Source of the DNA: JAHJHG01 sp964463425
GTDB taxonomy: Bacteria > Patescibacteriota > Microgenomatia > UBA8517
Assembly (NCBI GenBank): GCA_964463425.1
Contig: CAYXBV010000001.1
Span: 1 to 64,000 of the forward strand
Direction: 5' to 3'
DNA length: 64,000 bases
Part shown: piece by piece, positions 31,256-38,681 of the stretch
How positions within the stretch are numbered: position 1 is the first letter of the stretch
Layout of the letters: the number at the start of each line of letters is the position of its first letter
The notes under the pieces: generated by a model
Seen by the model: the letters and a program-made list of their open reading frames with translations, nothing else
Database searches by the model: none
Told to the model about the DNA's origin: nothing
Position numbers and translations under genes: made by a program

Positions 31256-32281
31256 CTAACGAGGATAGACGAGGTGCATTGCTTCTCTTGCAGCTTCAAC
31301 AACCGGCTTACATATTTCTTGAGCCACCTTTGTACCTAACTCTAAAATCTTGCGAATATCTTCATCTTTATATTTAGCGCGCCTTTCCCTAATCGGTTCA
31401 AGAAAATCATTTAATGCTTCTGCTAACTCCTTTTTTACGGCCACGTCGCCAATTTTGCCTTTTCTGTAAAGTGCAGCCATTTCCTCTACTTTGTCTTGAT
31501 TTGGATGAAAAGCTCGCAAATAGACAAAAACAGGATTTTTCTCTGTTTCTCCCGGTGTATCTGCATGTATTCTATTGGGATCTGTGAACATTCGCCCAAC
31601 CTTCTTTGTAACTGTTTCCGCATCATCAGTAAGATTTATAGTGTTACCTTTACTTTTAGACATCTTTGAGTGTCCGTCTATACCAACTAATCGACCCACT
31701 TCGCCCACTAAAGGCTTGCAGGGGATAAATACTTCTTTCTTATACATCTGATTAAAACGCCTAGCCAAAGTACGAGCATATTCAAGGTGGGGGACTTGAT
31801 CATTACCAACCGGAACAAGAATTTCATCGCCTTTCTTGGGAGGATAAGATGAAATCATTAGAATATCGGCTACTTGATCAACCGGATAATTAATAAATCC
31901 TAAAGACGGGTCTTTCAAAGCAATTGACTCATCTTTAAGAGTGGGGTTTCTTAGTACTTCTTTGTATCGAGCTACCATACTTAATAGAACAGACAATTCT
32001 GCTCTTTCAGTAACCTGACTTTGTAACACAAAGTTAACTCTTGAGAGACTGGGATCTAATCCAACTGAAAGCCAGTCTAACACCGTTTCTTTAACAGATT
32101 CTTCCAATACCTCTGGCTTATTTGCATGAGTGGTAAGCGCTTGTACATCGGCGAGCAAGAAAAAGCATTCATATTTTTTGCTCTCTTGGGCATCCAACCA
32201 TAATTTTAGAGCCCCGGCGTAGTGACCTAAGTGAAGTTGGCCTGTTGTTCGCATTCCTGTTAATACTCTTTTTGTAGACAT
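31256..32281 (-). CDS. trpS: tryptophanyl-tRNA synthetase
   Basis: 341 residues from ATG 32281; a longer frame would run into tRNA-Ala. Class I synthetase: HIGH-type motif TTGQLHLGHYAG (about 11-22) and KMSKS in GHSKMSKSKGNTI. PVDQVADILM and VGNDQVPHLEYARTLARRFN are conserved TrpRS stretches. It charges tRNA-Trp. Single gene on the minus strand, divergent from tRNA-Ala. Confidence 0.97.
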   Translation of the reverse strand: MSTKRVLTGMRTTGQLHLGHYAGALKLWLDAQESKKYECFFLLADVQALTTHANKPEVLEESVKETVLDWLSVGLDPSLSRVNFVLQSQVTERAELSVLLSMVARYKEVLRNPTLKDESIALKDPSLGFINYPVDQVADILMISSYPPKKGDEILVPVGNDQVPHLEYARTLARRFNQMYKKEVFIPCKPLVGEVGRLVGIDGHSKMSKSKGNTINLTDDAETVTKKVGRMFTDPNRIHADTPGETEKNPVFVYLRAFHPNQDKVEEMAALYRKGKIGDVAVKKELAEALNDFLEPIRERRAKYKDEDIRKILELGTKVAQEICKPVVEAAREAMHLVYPR

Positions 32282-32392
32282 CTTTGTTCTTCTTAGAAGA
32301 TTATCAAAATATTGACTGCTTTTCCAGGTAAGAATTAAGCTACGTCCTTTCGTTCCTTGAATAAGAAACAAATGATATAATTCGGGTACTAA

Positions 32393-32465
32393 GGGCCCGT
32401 GGCGCAGTTGGTAGCGCGCTTCCATGGCATGGAAGAGGTCAGGGGTTCGAATCCCCTCGGGTCCA
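32393..32465 (+). tRNA. tRNA-Ala (GGC), CCA encoded
   Basis: Acceptor GGGCCCG/CGGGTCC, anticodon stem CTTCC/GGAAG with loop ATGGCAT giving GGC, discriminator A, CCA encoded at 32466-32468. TATAAT at 32376-32381 is the promoter. Confidence 0.93.
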
Positions 32466-32554
32466 CCAATGTCTAAAAGTGGAAGCGACTATCTCTCAAT
32501 TAGAGAAGCGAACTCCCGTTTTCCCTCAATGACCTCTTGGGGTACAATAAAAAC

Positions 32555-34345
32555 ATGTCAGAGACACAAGATAACAAACTAAAAAATATGTCAAAAAGTG
32601 ATCAAGAACTGTGGGCAATGAGACACAGTGCTGAGCACGTATTAACCCAAGCAATGATTAAGCTTTACCCGGGCTTAAAAATGGCAATGGGACCAGCCAC
32701 CGATGAAGGTTTGTATTTTGATTTTGATTATGAAGAAAAAATCTCAGAAGAAGACTTCCCTAAAATCGAGGCAGAGATGAAAAAAATCATCAAACAGAAT
32801 TTGCCTATAAAAAAAGCGGTCATAACAGCTACAGAAGCTAAAAAACTCTTCAAGGGAAACGAATACAAACAAGAGTGGCTCGATGAAATTGCAGAACGCA
32901 AGGAAAAAGCAACTGTTTATTGGACGGGTGACGAATTTGTCGACCTGTGTGCCGGTCCTCATGTTAAATCTACTGGAGAAATTGGCCCCTTCAAGCTTCT
33001 TTCTGTAGCGGGGGCATATTGGCGGGGGAGTGAAAATAACAAAATGCTAACAAGAATATATGCAACCGTATTTAAAACACAAAAAGAATTAGATAAATAT
33101 TTGGCGGATAAGGAAGAAGCAATCAAGCGAAATCATCGAAAAATTGGCAAGGAACTTGAACTGTTTGCAATTTATGACGAAATTGGCCAAGGTCTTCCTG
33201 TTTGGCTACCAAAAGGATATGCCATGAGACGAGCTTTAGAGGACTACATGATCTCACTTGAGCGAAGATATGGATACCAACACATCCTCACACCACACAT
33301 TCACAAAGAAGGATTGTTTAAAACATCTGGACATTTAGGCTTCTATGACGATTCCATGTATGCTCCCCTGGAAATTGATGATGAGAAATACTACCTGAAA
33401 CCAATGAACTGTCCTGCTGGCATGATCGTCTTTCGTTCAAAGCCTCATAGCTATAGAGATTTGCCCATAAAGATGGGTGAACTTGGTACCGTTTATCGAT
33501 ATGAGAAGTCAGGAGAATTGCATGGTCTACAAAGAGTAAGAGGGTTTACTCAAAATGATGCCCATATCTACTGCACCAAAGAACAATTAGAAGAACAGGT
33601 AGAAGAAGTGATGGACATGCTTAAAATATTTTATAACGATCTTGGCTTCACAAATTACAAGTTTATGTTAGCCACCTCTGATCCCGAGGTTAAGAAATTC
33701 CAAGAATGTGGAACAAGAAAAGAATGGGAATGGGCAGAAGACGTATTGAGAAAAACACTTAAAAAGAAAAAGGTGGAGTTCACAGAAGAAAATGGCGAAG
33801 CAGCTTTCTATGGACCCAAGATTGATGTCTTAGCCCTCAATGTCTTTGGCAAAGAAGATGCTATCTCAACTATACAGGTTGACTTTAACCTTCCCGAGAA
33901 ATTTAAACTTTCATATATAAACAGCAAGGGAGAAAAAGAAAGACCTTTTGTTATTCATCGCGCCCTTATTGGCTCCTTTGAAAGATTCTTTGCTTTCCTT
34001 ATTGAATACTACGCAGGATCTTTCCCCGTTTGGCTTGCGCCAGTTCAAGTCAAAATCTTACCGATAACTGATCGCAATCTTCAGTACGCAATAGACATTG
34101 CCAAAAAATTGATGGCTGAAGATATTCGAGTTGAAATAGACGAACGAAATGAAACTTTACCCGCCAAAATAAGAAATGCCCAGCTTGAAAAAACACCATA
34201 TATGATTATTGTCGGCGACAAAGAGGAAAAAAATAAAAAACTATCTCTGCGTTTACGCACAGAGAAAAACATTGGTGAAATATCGTTAAAATCATTTATA
34301 GAAAGACTTAAGAAAAACATTAAAGAAAAATCACTGGAGCTGTAG
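32555..34345 (+). CDS. thrS: threonyl-tRNA synthetase lacking the TGS domain
   Basis: 596 residues from ATG 32555, which follows TACAAT (32543-32548) by 6 nt. The editing (SAD) domain comes first: RHSAEHVLTQA, CAGPHV. The class II core follows with the zinc Cys in MNCPAGM, motif 2 (RVRGFTQNDAHIYC) and IHRALIGSFERF, and then the anticodon domain. The N-terminal TGS domain of the Escherichia coli enzyme is absent. It heads the thrS-infC-rpmI-rplT-pheS-pheT order found in many bacteria. Confidence 0.97.
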   Translation: MSETQDNKLKNMSKSDQELWAMRHSAEHVLTQAMIKLYPGLKMAMGPATDEGLYFDFDYEEKISEEDFPKIEAEMKKIIKQNLPIKKAVITATEAKKLFKGNEYKQEWLDEIAERKEKATVYWTGDEFVDLCAGPHVKSTGEIGPFKLLSVAGAYWRGSENNKMLTRIYATVFKTQKELDKYLADKEEAIKRNHRKIGKELELFAIYDEIGQGLPVWLPKGYAMRRALEDYMISLERRYGYQHILTPHIHKEGLFKTSGHLGFYDDSMYAPLEIDDEKYYLKPMNCPAGMIVFRSKPHSYRDLPIKMGELGTVYRYEKSGELHGLQRVRGFTQNDAHIYCTKEQLEEQVEEVMDMLKIFYNDLGFTNYKFMLATSDPEVKKFQECGTRKEWEWAEDVLRKTLKKKKVEFTEENGEAAFYGPKIDVLALNVFGKEDAISTIQVDFNLPEKFKLSYINSKGEKERPFVIHRALIGSFERFFAFLIEYYAGSFPVWLAPVQVKILPITDRNLQYAIDIAKKLMAEDIRVEIDERNETLPAKIRNAQLEKTPYMIIVGDKEEKNKKLSLRLRTEKNIGEISLKSFIERLKKNIKEKSLEL

Positions 34346-34353
34346 TTTTGTAA

Positions 34354-34382
34354 TTGTGGTACAGCTATAAAAGTGTTACAAT
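34354..34382 (+). promoter_or_regulatory. internal promoter for infC
   Basis: TTGTGG (34354-34359) and TACAAT (34377-34382) with 17-nt spacing lie between thrS and infC. The predicted start near 34389 leaves about 6 nt before the TTG codon. Confidence 0.5.
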
Positions 34383-34395
34383 TTGTGCGTATAAG

Positions 34396-35007
34396 TTGAG
34401 AAGAACTAATAAATACTGGCGAACCAATGTACAGATACGCGCCCCGAAAGTGAGAGTAATCGGGAGCGGTGGTAAACAACTTGGAGTTATAGAAACTAGT
34501 AAAGCCCTCGCTTTAGCCAAGAAGGAAGGGCTTGATTTAGTAGAAATAGCCCCTCATGCAAAACCACCTGTTACAAGAATCGTTGATATTGGCAAATTTA
34601 AATACGAAGAAGAAAAAAAGCAAAAAGCTCAGAAGAAAAAAACAAAATCTTCGGAACTTAAAGAAGTTAGATTCTCACCTTTTATAGGAGTAGCTGACTA
34701 CAACACTCGTCTAATACGAATTAGAGAATTCTTAGATGATAAAAGTAAAGTTAAAGTTGTCGTCAAGTTTAAAGGTAGACAAATGGGCAGTAAACAATTT
34801 GGATACAAGTTGTTTGAAAGATTAATGGATGACTTAAAGGGACGTGTCGGGATAGATATGAAGCCTAAGTTTTTGGGAAGACACTTAATTATGATAATAT
34901 CACCGGTGGCAGGAAGTAAGACAAAGAAAGAAAAACCATCAGTCGAAACTAAGAAAACAAAAACTAAGAAGAAGGAAACAAAAAAAGATGCCAAAACAAA
35001 AAACTAG
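34396..35007 (+). CDS. infC: translation initiation factor IF-3
   Basis: 203 residues. No ATG fits; the TTG at 34396 gives RRTNKYWRTNVQIRAPKVRV, matching usual IF-3 N-termini. The N domain (QLGVIETSKALALAKKEGLDLVEIAP), the linker (RIVDIGKFKYEEEKK) and the C domain (KEVRFSPFIGVADYNTRL, KFKGRQMG) are complete. The C-terminus has an extra Lys-rich tail of about 25 residues. It prevents subunit joining and checks the initiator tRNA. A rare start codon is usual in infC and permits autoregulation. Confidence 0.95.
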   Translation: MRRTNKYWRTNVQIRAPKVRVIGSGGKQLGVIETSKALALAKKEGLDLVEIAPHAKPPVTRIVDIGKFKYEEEKKQKAQKKKTKSSELKEVRFSPFIGVADYNTRLIRIREFLDDKSKVKVVVKFKGRQMGSKQFGYKLFERLMDDLKGRVGIDMKPKFLGRHLIMIISPVAGSKTKKEKPSVETKKTKTKKKETKKDAKTKN

Positions 35008-35188
35008 AAAATCAGTCATAAAAAGATTCAGGGTAACCAAAAATGGCAAGGTAATGAGAAGAAGATCTTTTGCCAGACATTTGAATGAGAAAAAATCAAG
35101 TAGTCGAAAAAGAGCCTTGAAAAAAACAGTTGTAACTAAAAAAACCTATGCTAAGAAAATTAAAAAGGCCTTAGGAAAAGGAAGGTAA
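34988..35188 (+). CDS. rpmI: ribosomal protein bL35
   Basis: 66 residues, very basic, with KSVIKRFRVTKNGKVMRRR and RHLNEKKSSSRKRALKK, the bL35 pattern. It overlaps the infC end by 20 nt, so its translation is coupled. Part of the large subunit. Confidence 0.95.
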   Translation: MPKQKTRKSVIKRFRVTKNGKVMRRRSFARHLNEKKSSSRKRALKKTVVTKKTYAKKIKKALGKGR

Positions 35189-35193
35189 TTAAT

Positions 35194-35532
35194 ATGCCAA
35201 GAGTAAAAAGTATTGCAGCTAAAAAACACAGAAAAGTCAAGAAGGCAGCAAAAGGCTTTAAAAACGCTAGAAGCAGACGCGTTAAAACAGCCAAAGAAGC
35301 CTTACTTCATGCTGGCCAATATGCCTATATCGGCAGAAAATTAAGGAAAAGAGACCTAAGAAGCCTTTGGATTAAAAGAATAAACGCAGCCGCCAGAGAA
35401 CACGATACTATATACAGTAAATTAATTGCTGGACTAAAAGAGCACAAAATAGAACTAGACAGAAAAATTCTTGCTGATATTGCCGTTCATGATTCAGAAA
35501 CATTTAAGAAAATTGTCGAGGCCGTAAAATAA
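35194..35532 (+). CDS. rplT: ribosomal protein bL20
   Basis: 112 residues: basic N-terminal arm (KHRKVKKAAKGFKNARSRR) and globular domain (YAYIGRKLRKRDLRSLWIKRINAAAREH) as in bL20. It assembles early with 23S rRNA and in other bacteria autoregulates this operon. The phe leader peptide starts 5 nt after its stop. Confidence 0.96.
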   Translation: MPRVKSIAAKKHRKVKKAAKGFKNARSRRVKTAKEALLHAGQYAYIGRKLRKRDLRSLWIKRINAAAREHDTIYSKLIAGLKEHKIELDRKILADIAVHDSETFKKIVEAVK

Positions 35533-35537
35533 ACCTG

Positions 35538-35582
35538 ATGAAAAACTTTTTCTCCACTTCTTTTTGCTTTAGAATAAAGTAA
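35538..35582 (+). CDS. Phe-rich leader peptide of the pheST attenuator
   Basis: ATG at 35538 opens a 14-codon frame reading MKNFFSTSFCFRIK, with four Phe codons at 35547, 35550, 35562 and 35568. No strong ribosome site is present, but the start is 5 nt after the rplT stop, which suits translational coupling. Its length equals that of pheM of Escherichia coli, and the gene order is the same. Ribosome stalling at Phe codons would sense charged tRNA-Phe. Confidence 0.8.
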   Translation: MKNFFSTSFCFRIK

Positions 35583-35635
35583 CTCGTGGAGATGATGTGT
35601 TCTATTAGATAACTCTCCACTCGGAGAGTTTTTTT
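35551..35635 (+). promoter_or_regulatory. transcription attenuator before pheS
   Basis: Four segments are visible: TCTCCAC (35551-35557, inside the leader peptide), GTGGAGA (35586-35592), TCTCCAC (35614-35620) and GGAGAGTT (35623-35630). 1:2 and 2:3 pairings are each 7 bp and exclude one another; AACTCTCC (35611-35618) with segment 4 forms an 8-bp terminator stem, loop ACTC, followed by seven T. A ribosome stalled on Phe codons masks segment 1, allows 2:3 and so prevents termination. Confidence 0.85.
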
Positions 35636-35649
35636 ATTACAGGAACAAT

Positions 35650-36705
35650 ATGCAAAAAGACACAATTAAAACAAACAAATTTACATCTGTTTTGCTTGAT
35701 GTAAAAAATGAGGCCTTGGCTCAAATTGTAGACGCCAGCAGTATCAAAGAACTCGAGGAATTAAAAATTGCCTACCTCGGTCGCAATGGAAAATTAACCA
35801 ACCTTATTAAAAATATTCAAAACTTGCCCGACAATGAGAAAAGACAAGCTGGAACACTAATTAACGAAAGCAAAAACACGGTTCTTGATGCTTTATCTAC
35901 ACAAAAAAATACCTATAAGGAAACCGCCAGAGATTGGTTCGATGCCAGTATCCCCGGAGAAAAACCTAGCGTTGGTCATTTGCACTTAGTTACTCAAGCA
36001 ATTCGAGAAATTACTGAAACGTTTGAAAAAATAGGTTTTGTCAAAGTTAGATATCCAGAAGTTGAGTGGGACTGGTATGCATTCGAAGCTCTCAACATTC
36101 CCGAGAATCACCCAGCACGGGACGATTGGGAAACTTTCTTTATTGATACACCCACTCATCCCAAAAACGGCTCAATGGTTCTAACCCCTCATACCTCTAA
36201 TGGACAGGTTCGCGAAATGCTAAGAGTTAAAAAACCACCGATTCGAATGCTTAATATTGCCAAAAATTATCGACGACAATCTGATGTTAGCCATTATCCT
36301 ATGTTTCATCAATTTGAAGGTTTGGTTGTCGATGAGGGAATATCTATTACCCACCTAAAGGGAACGCTTGATTACTTTGCCCGTAATTTTTTTGGCGAAG
36401 ATAGGGTAACGAGATTGCGCCCACATCACTTCCAGTTTACCGAACCCTCATTTGAAGTTGATATTAGTTGCGGCGTTTGTAAAGGAAAAGGTTGTAAGCT
36501 TTGCAAGGAAGGGTGGCTCGAACTGGGAGGCGCTGGTATGGTTCATCCAACAGTTCTAAGAAATGGAAAAATTGATCCCAATAAATATACCGGCTTTGCT
36601 TTTGGTTGGGGAGTAGAAAGAACTTACATGATGAAAGCTGGCCTTGATATAGGCGATATTAGACTTTTGTATAGTACTGATCTTAAATTTTTAAAACAAT
36701 TCTAA
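35650..36705 (+). CDS. pheS: phenylalanyl-tRNA synthetase alpha subunit
   Basis: 351 residues. N-terminal coiled coil (about 20-95), then the class II catalytic core: motif 2 region MLNIAKNYRRQSDVSHYPMF, HQFEGLVVDEG, and motif 3 FGWGVERTYMMKAGLD. A CGVC-x(4)-CKLC knuckle precedes the conserved LGGAGMVHP. The AGGA site lies 5 nt before the ATG. Synthesis appears governed by the attenuator directly upstream. Confidence 0.97.
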   Translation: MQKDTIKTNKFTSVLLDVKNEALAQIVDASSIKELEELKIAYLGRNGKLTNLIKNIQNLPDNEKRQAGTLINESKNTVLDALSTQKNTYKETARDWFDASIPGEKPSVGHLHLVTQAIREITETFEKIGFVKVRYPEVEWDWYAFEALNIPENHPARDDWETFFIDTPTHPKNGSMVLTPHTSNGQVREMLRVKKPPIRMLNIAKNYRRQSDVSHYPMFHQFEGLVVDEGISITHLKGTLDYFARNFFGEDRVTRLRPHHFQFTEPSFEVDISCGVCKGKGCKLCKEGWLELGGAGMVHPTVLRNGKIDPNKYTGFAFGWGVERTYMMKAGLDIGDIRLLYSTDLKFLKQF

Positions 36706-36706
36706 A

Positions 36707-38659
36707 ATGGATATATTAATTTCTGACAACTGGTTAAAAGATTTTCTTAAAACAGAAGCAACAACTGAAAAGTTAGTTAAAAGCCTTTCTTTGTCTGGAC
36801 CTTCTGTTGAACAAGTAGAAAAAATTAAAGACGACCATGTTTATCACATTGAAGTCACGACAAATCGTGTGGATACGGCTAGTGTTTATGGAATCGCTAG
36901 AGAAGCAGCCGCCATCTTACCTGGATATGGCATTCTGGCAAAACTTGCTCCATTGAAAACAAAATCGAAACAAAGTTTTTCGCCTCGAGTGAAATACCTT
37001 GATGTAAAAATTGATCCCAAGCTTTGCCAGCGTTTTACAGCCATATTAATTAAAGACGTGAAGATAAAACCGTCGCCAGAGTACATTAAAAAACGCCTAG
37101 TCGCTGTCGGCGAAAGACCAATTAATAATATTGTCGATATTTCTAACTACGTCATGCATGAAATCGGTCAACCGGTTCATACCTTTGATTATGACAAAAT
37201 CCAGGGTGCCAAAATGAATCTCCGAGCCAGCAAGAAAGGTGAAAAACTTACCACCTTAGATGGGAAAACACACGAATTACCCGGTAACGATATCGTGATC
37301 GAAGACGGTGATGGCAAATTAATCGATTTAGCCGGAATAATGGGGGGCAAGAATAGTGCCGTAGATAGTAAAACGAAAAATGTTTTACTTTTTGTTCAAA
37401 CATATAATCCCGTAAATATTAGAAAAACATACATGAAATTGGCCCAACGAACAGAGGCGGCTATATTATTTGAAAAAGGCCTAGATTCAGAACTAGTTAC
37501 ACTAGGAATAAAACGGGGCATAGATCTTTTCGTTGAACTAACTGAAGGGAAACCTGAAAAATCTATTCTAGATATTTATCCGCAAACATACAAAGCTAAA
37601 AAAATCACAATCGAACTTTCCTTCATCGAAACGCGACTAGGAATTCAGCTTACTAAAAAAGTTATTTCAAAATACTTAAATCTTCTTGGTTTTGAAACAG
37701 CCTGGAAGGGAAACAAGCTTGAAGCACTGGTTCCTTCATTTCGATCAGGAGATGTGTTCTTAGCAGAAGACATATTAGAAGAAGTAGCTAGGCTTTACGG
37801 TTATCACAACCTACCCAGTGAAATAATGACAGGACAAATTCCAAGTCTTTTACCTAATACCTCATTTAAATTTGAAGAAAATATTAAAAACCTACTGTCA
37901 GGTTGGGGTGGTATAGAGGTATATACCTTGTCAATGGTTTCAGAAAAAGATATAAAACCAGGCGCATTAAAAGTAAAAAACCCATTAGGCAAAGACACCT
38001 CATACATGAGAACTTCACTAAGACCATCATTTATTAGGGCAGCTAAAGATAACGCTGGGGAAAAAGATCCGTTTCATATATTTGAAATCGCTAATATTTA
38101 TCCTCCAAGGAAAAACATGCTTCCAGACGAAAAAATGATGCTAGCTGGTGTCTTTGTCAATACTACTTACAGAAAAGCAAAGGGAGTAATTGAAGCACTT
38201 CTGGAAAAACTAAATACAAAGATTAAATTTGTCGTCGAAGACGGAGAAGGATTCTCGGCATCGAAAAGAATAACTCTTAAGGCTGGTAGTAAAATAATTG
38301 GCCAACTGGGCACGTTAGATGTAGGTCCTATCTATTATGAATTTGACATTAATAATCTTAAAGAAGCGAGTACTGAAACAGCTTCCTATGTACCCATCCC
38401 CAAATATCCTGCTCAAATCGAAGATCTCACCTTAATTTTTCCTCCGAAAACTAAGGTTGGAGATGTAATCAATAGCTTGGAAACAGTACATGATAACTTG
38501 GCTCGCGCAGAACTGAGAGATACCTATAAAGACACATTTACTTTTAGACTTTGGTATCAACACCCCGAAAGAACACTAGAAAATAGCGAAGTAGAAACAA
38601 TAAGGGAAAAAGTAGTTAAAGAAGTAAAAGAAAAATTCGGAGCAAGAACAAAAAATTAA
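36707..38659 (+). CDS. pheT: phenylalanyl-tRNA synthetase beta subunit, short form
   Basis: 650 residues against about 795 in Escherichia coli. The EMAP-like tRNA-binding domain normally inserted after residue 40 is absent: VEQVEKIKDDHVYHIEVTTNR runs straight into the core. Present are the B3/B4 editing region (VGERPINNIVDISNYVMHEIGQPVHTFDYD), the B5 domain, the catalytic-like core and the C-terminal FDX-ACB domain (YPAQIEDLTLIFP). One base separates it from the pheS stop. Confidence 0.96.
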   Translation: MDILISDNWLKDFLKTEATTEKLVKSLSLSGPSVEQVEKIKDDHVYHIEVTTNRVDTASVYGIAREAAAILPGYGILAKLAPLKTKSKQSFSPRVKYLDVKIDPKLCQRFTAILIKDVKIKPSPEYIKKRLVAVGERPINNIVDISNYVMHEIGQPVHTFDYDKIQGAKMNLRASKKGEKLTTLDGKTHELPGNDIVIEDGDGKLIDLAGIMGGKNSAVDSKTKNVLLFVQTYNPVNIRKTYMKLAQRTEAAILFEKGLDSELVTLGIKRGIDLFVELTEGKPEKSILDIYPQTYKAKKITIELSFIETRLGIQLTKKVISKYLNLLGFETAWKGNKLEALVPSFRSGDVFLAEDILEEVARLYGYHNLPSEIMTGQIPSLLPNTSFKFEENIKNLLSGWGGIEVYTLSMVSEKDIKPGALKVKNPLGKDTSYMRTSLRPSFIRAAKDNAGEKDPFHIFEIANIYPPRKNMLPDEKMMLAGVFVNTTYRKAKGVIEALLEKLNTKIKFVVEDGEGFSASKRITLKAGSKIIGQLGTLDVGPIYYEFDINNLKEASTETASYVPIPKYPAQIEDLTLIFPPKTKVGDVINSLETVHDNLARAELRDTYKDTFTFRLWYQHPERTLENSEVETIREKVVKEVKEKFGARTKN

Positions 38660-38681
38660 TCCGACTGAAGTTAAGTTAACA

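Noticed and set aside
32281..32425. N-terminal extension of trpS through tRNA-Ala
   Set aside because: The extra 48 codons are the antisense of tRNA-Ala and its promoter; the ATG at 32281 gives the normal TrpRS start.
32470..32540. Riboswitch or leader control of thrS
   Set aside because: A small CTCT/AGAG hairpin is visible, but it lies upstream of the predicted -10 box at 32543, so it would not be in the thrS mRNA.
35583..35640. T-box riboswitch before pheS
   Set aside because: The conserved T-box antiterminator bulge sequence and a specifier stem are not present; the Phe-rich frame and 1:2/2:3/3:4 segments explain the region as ribosome-mediated attenuation.
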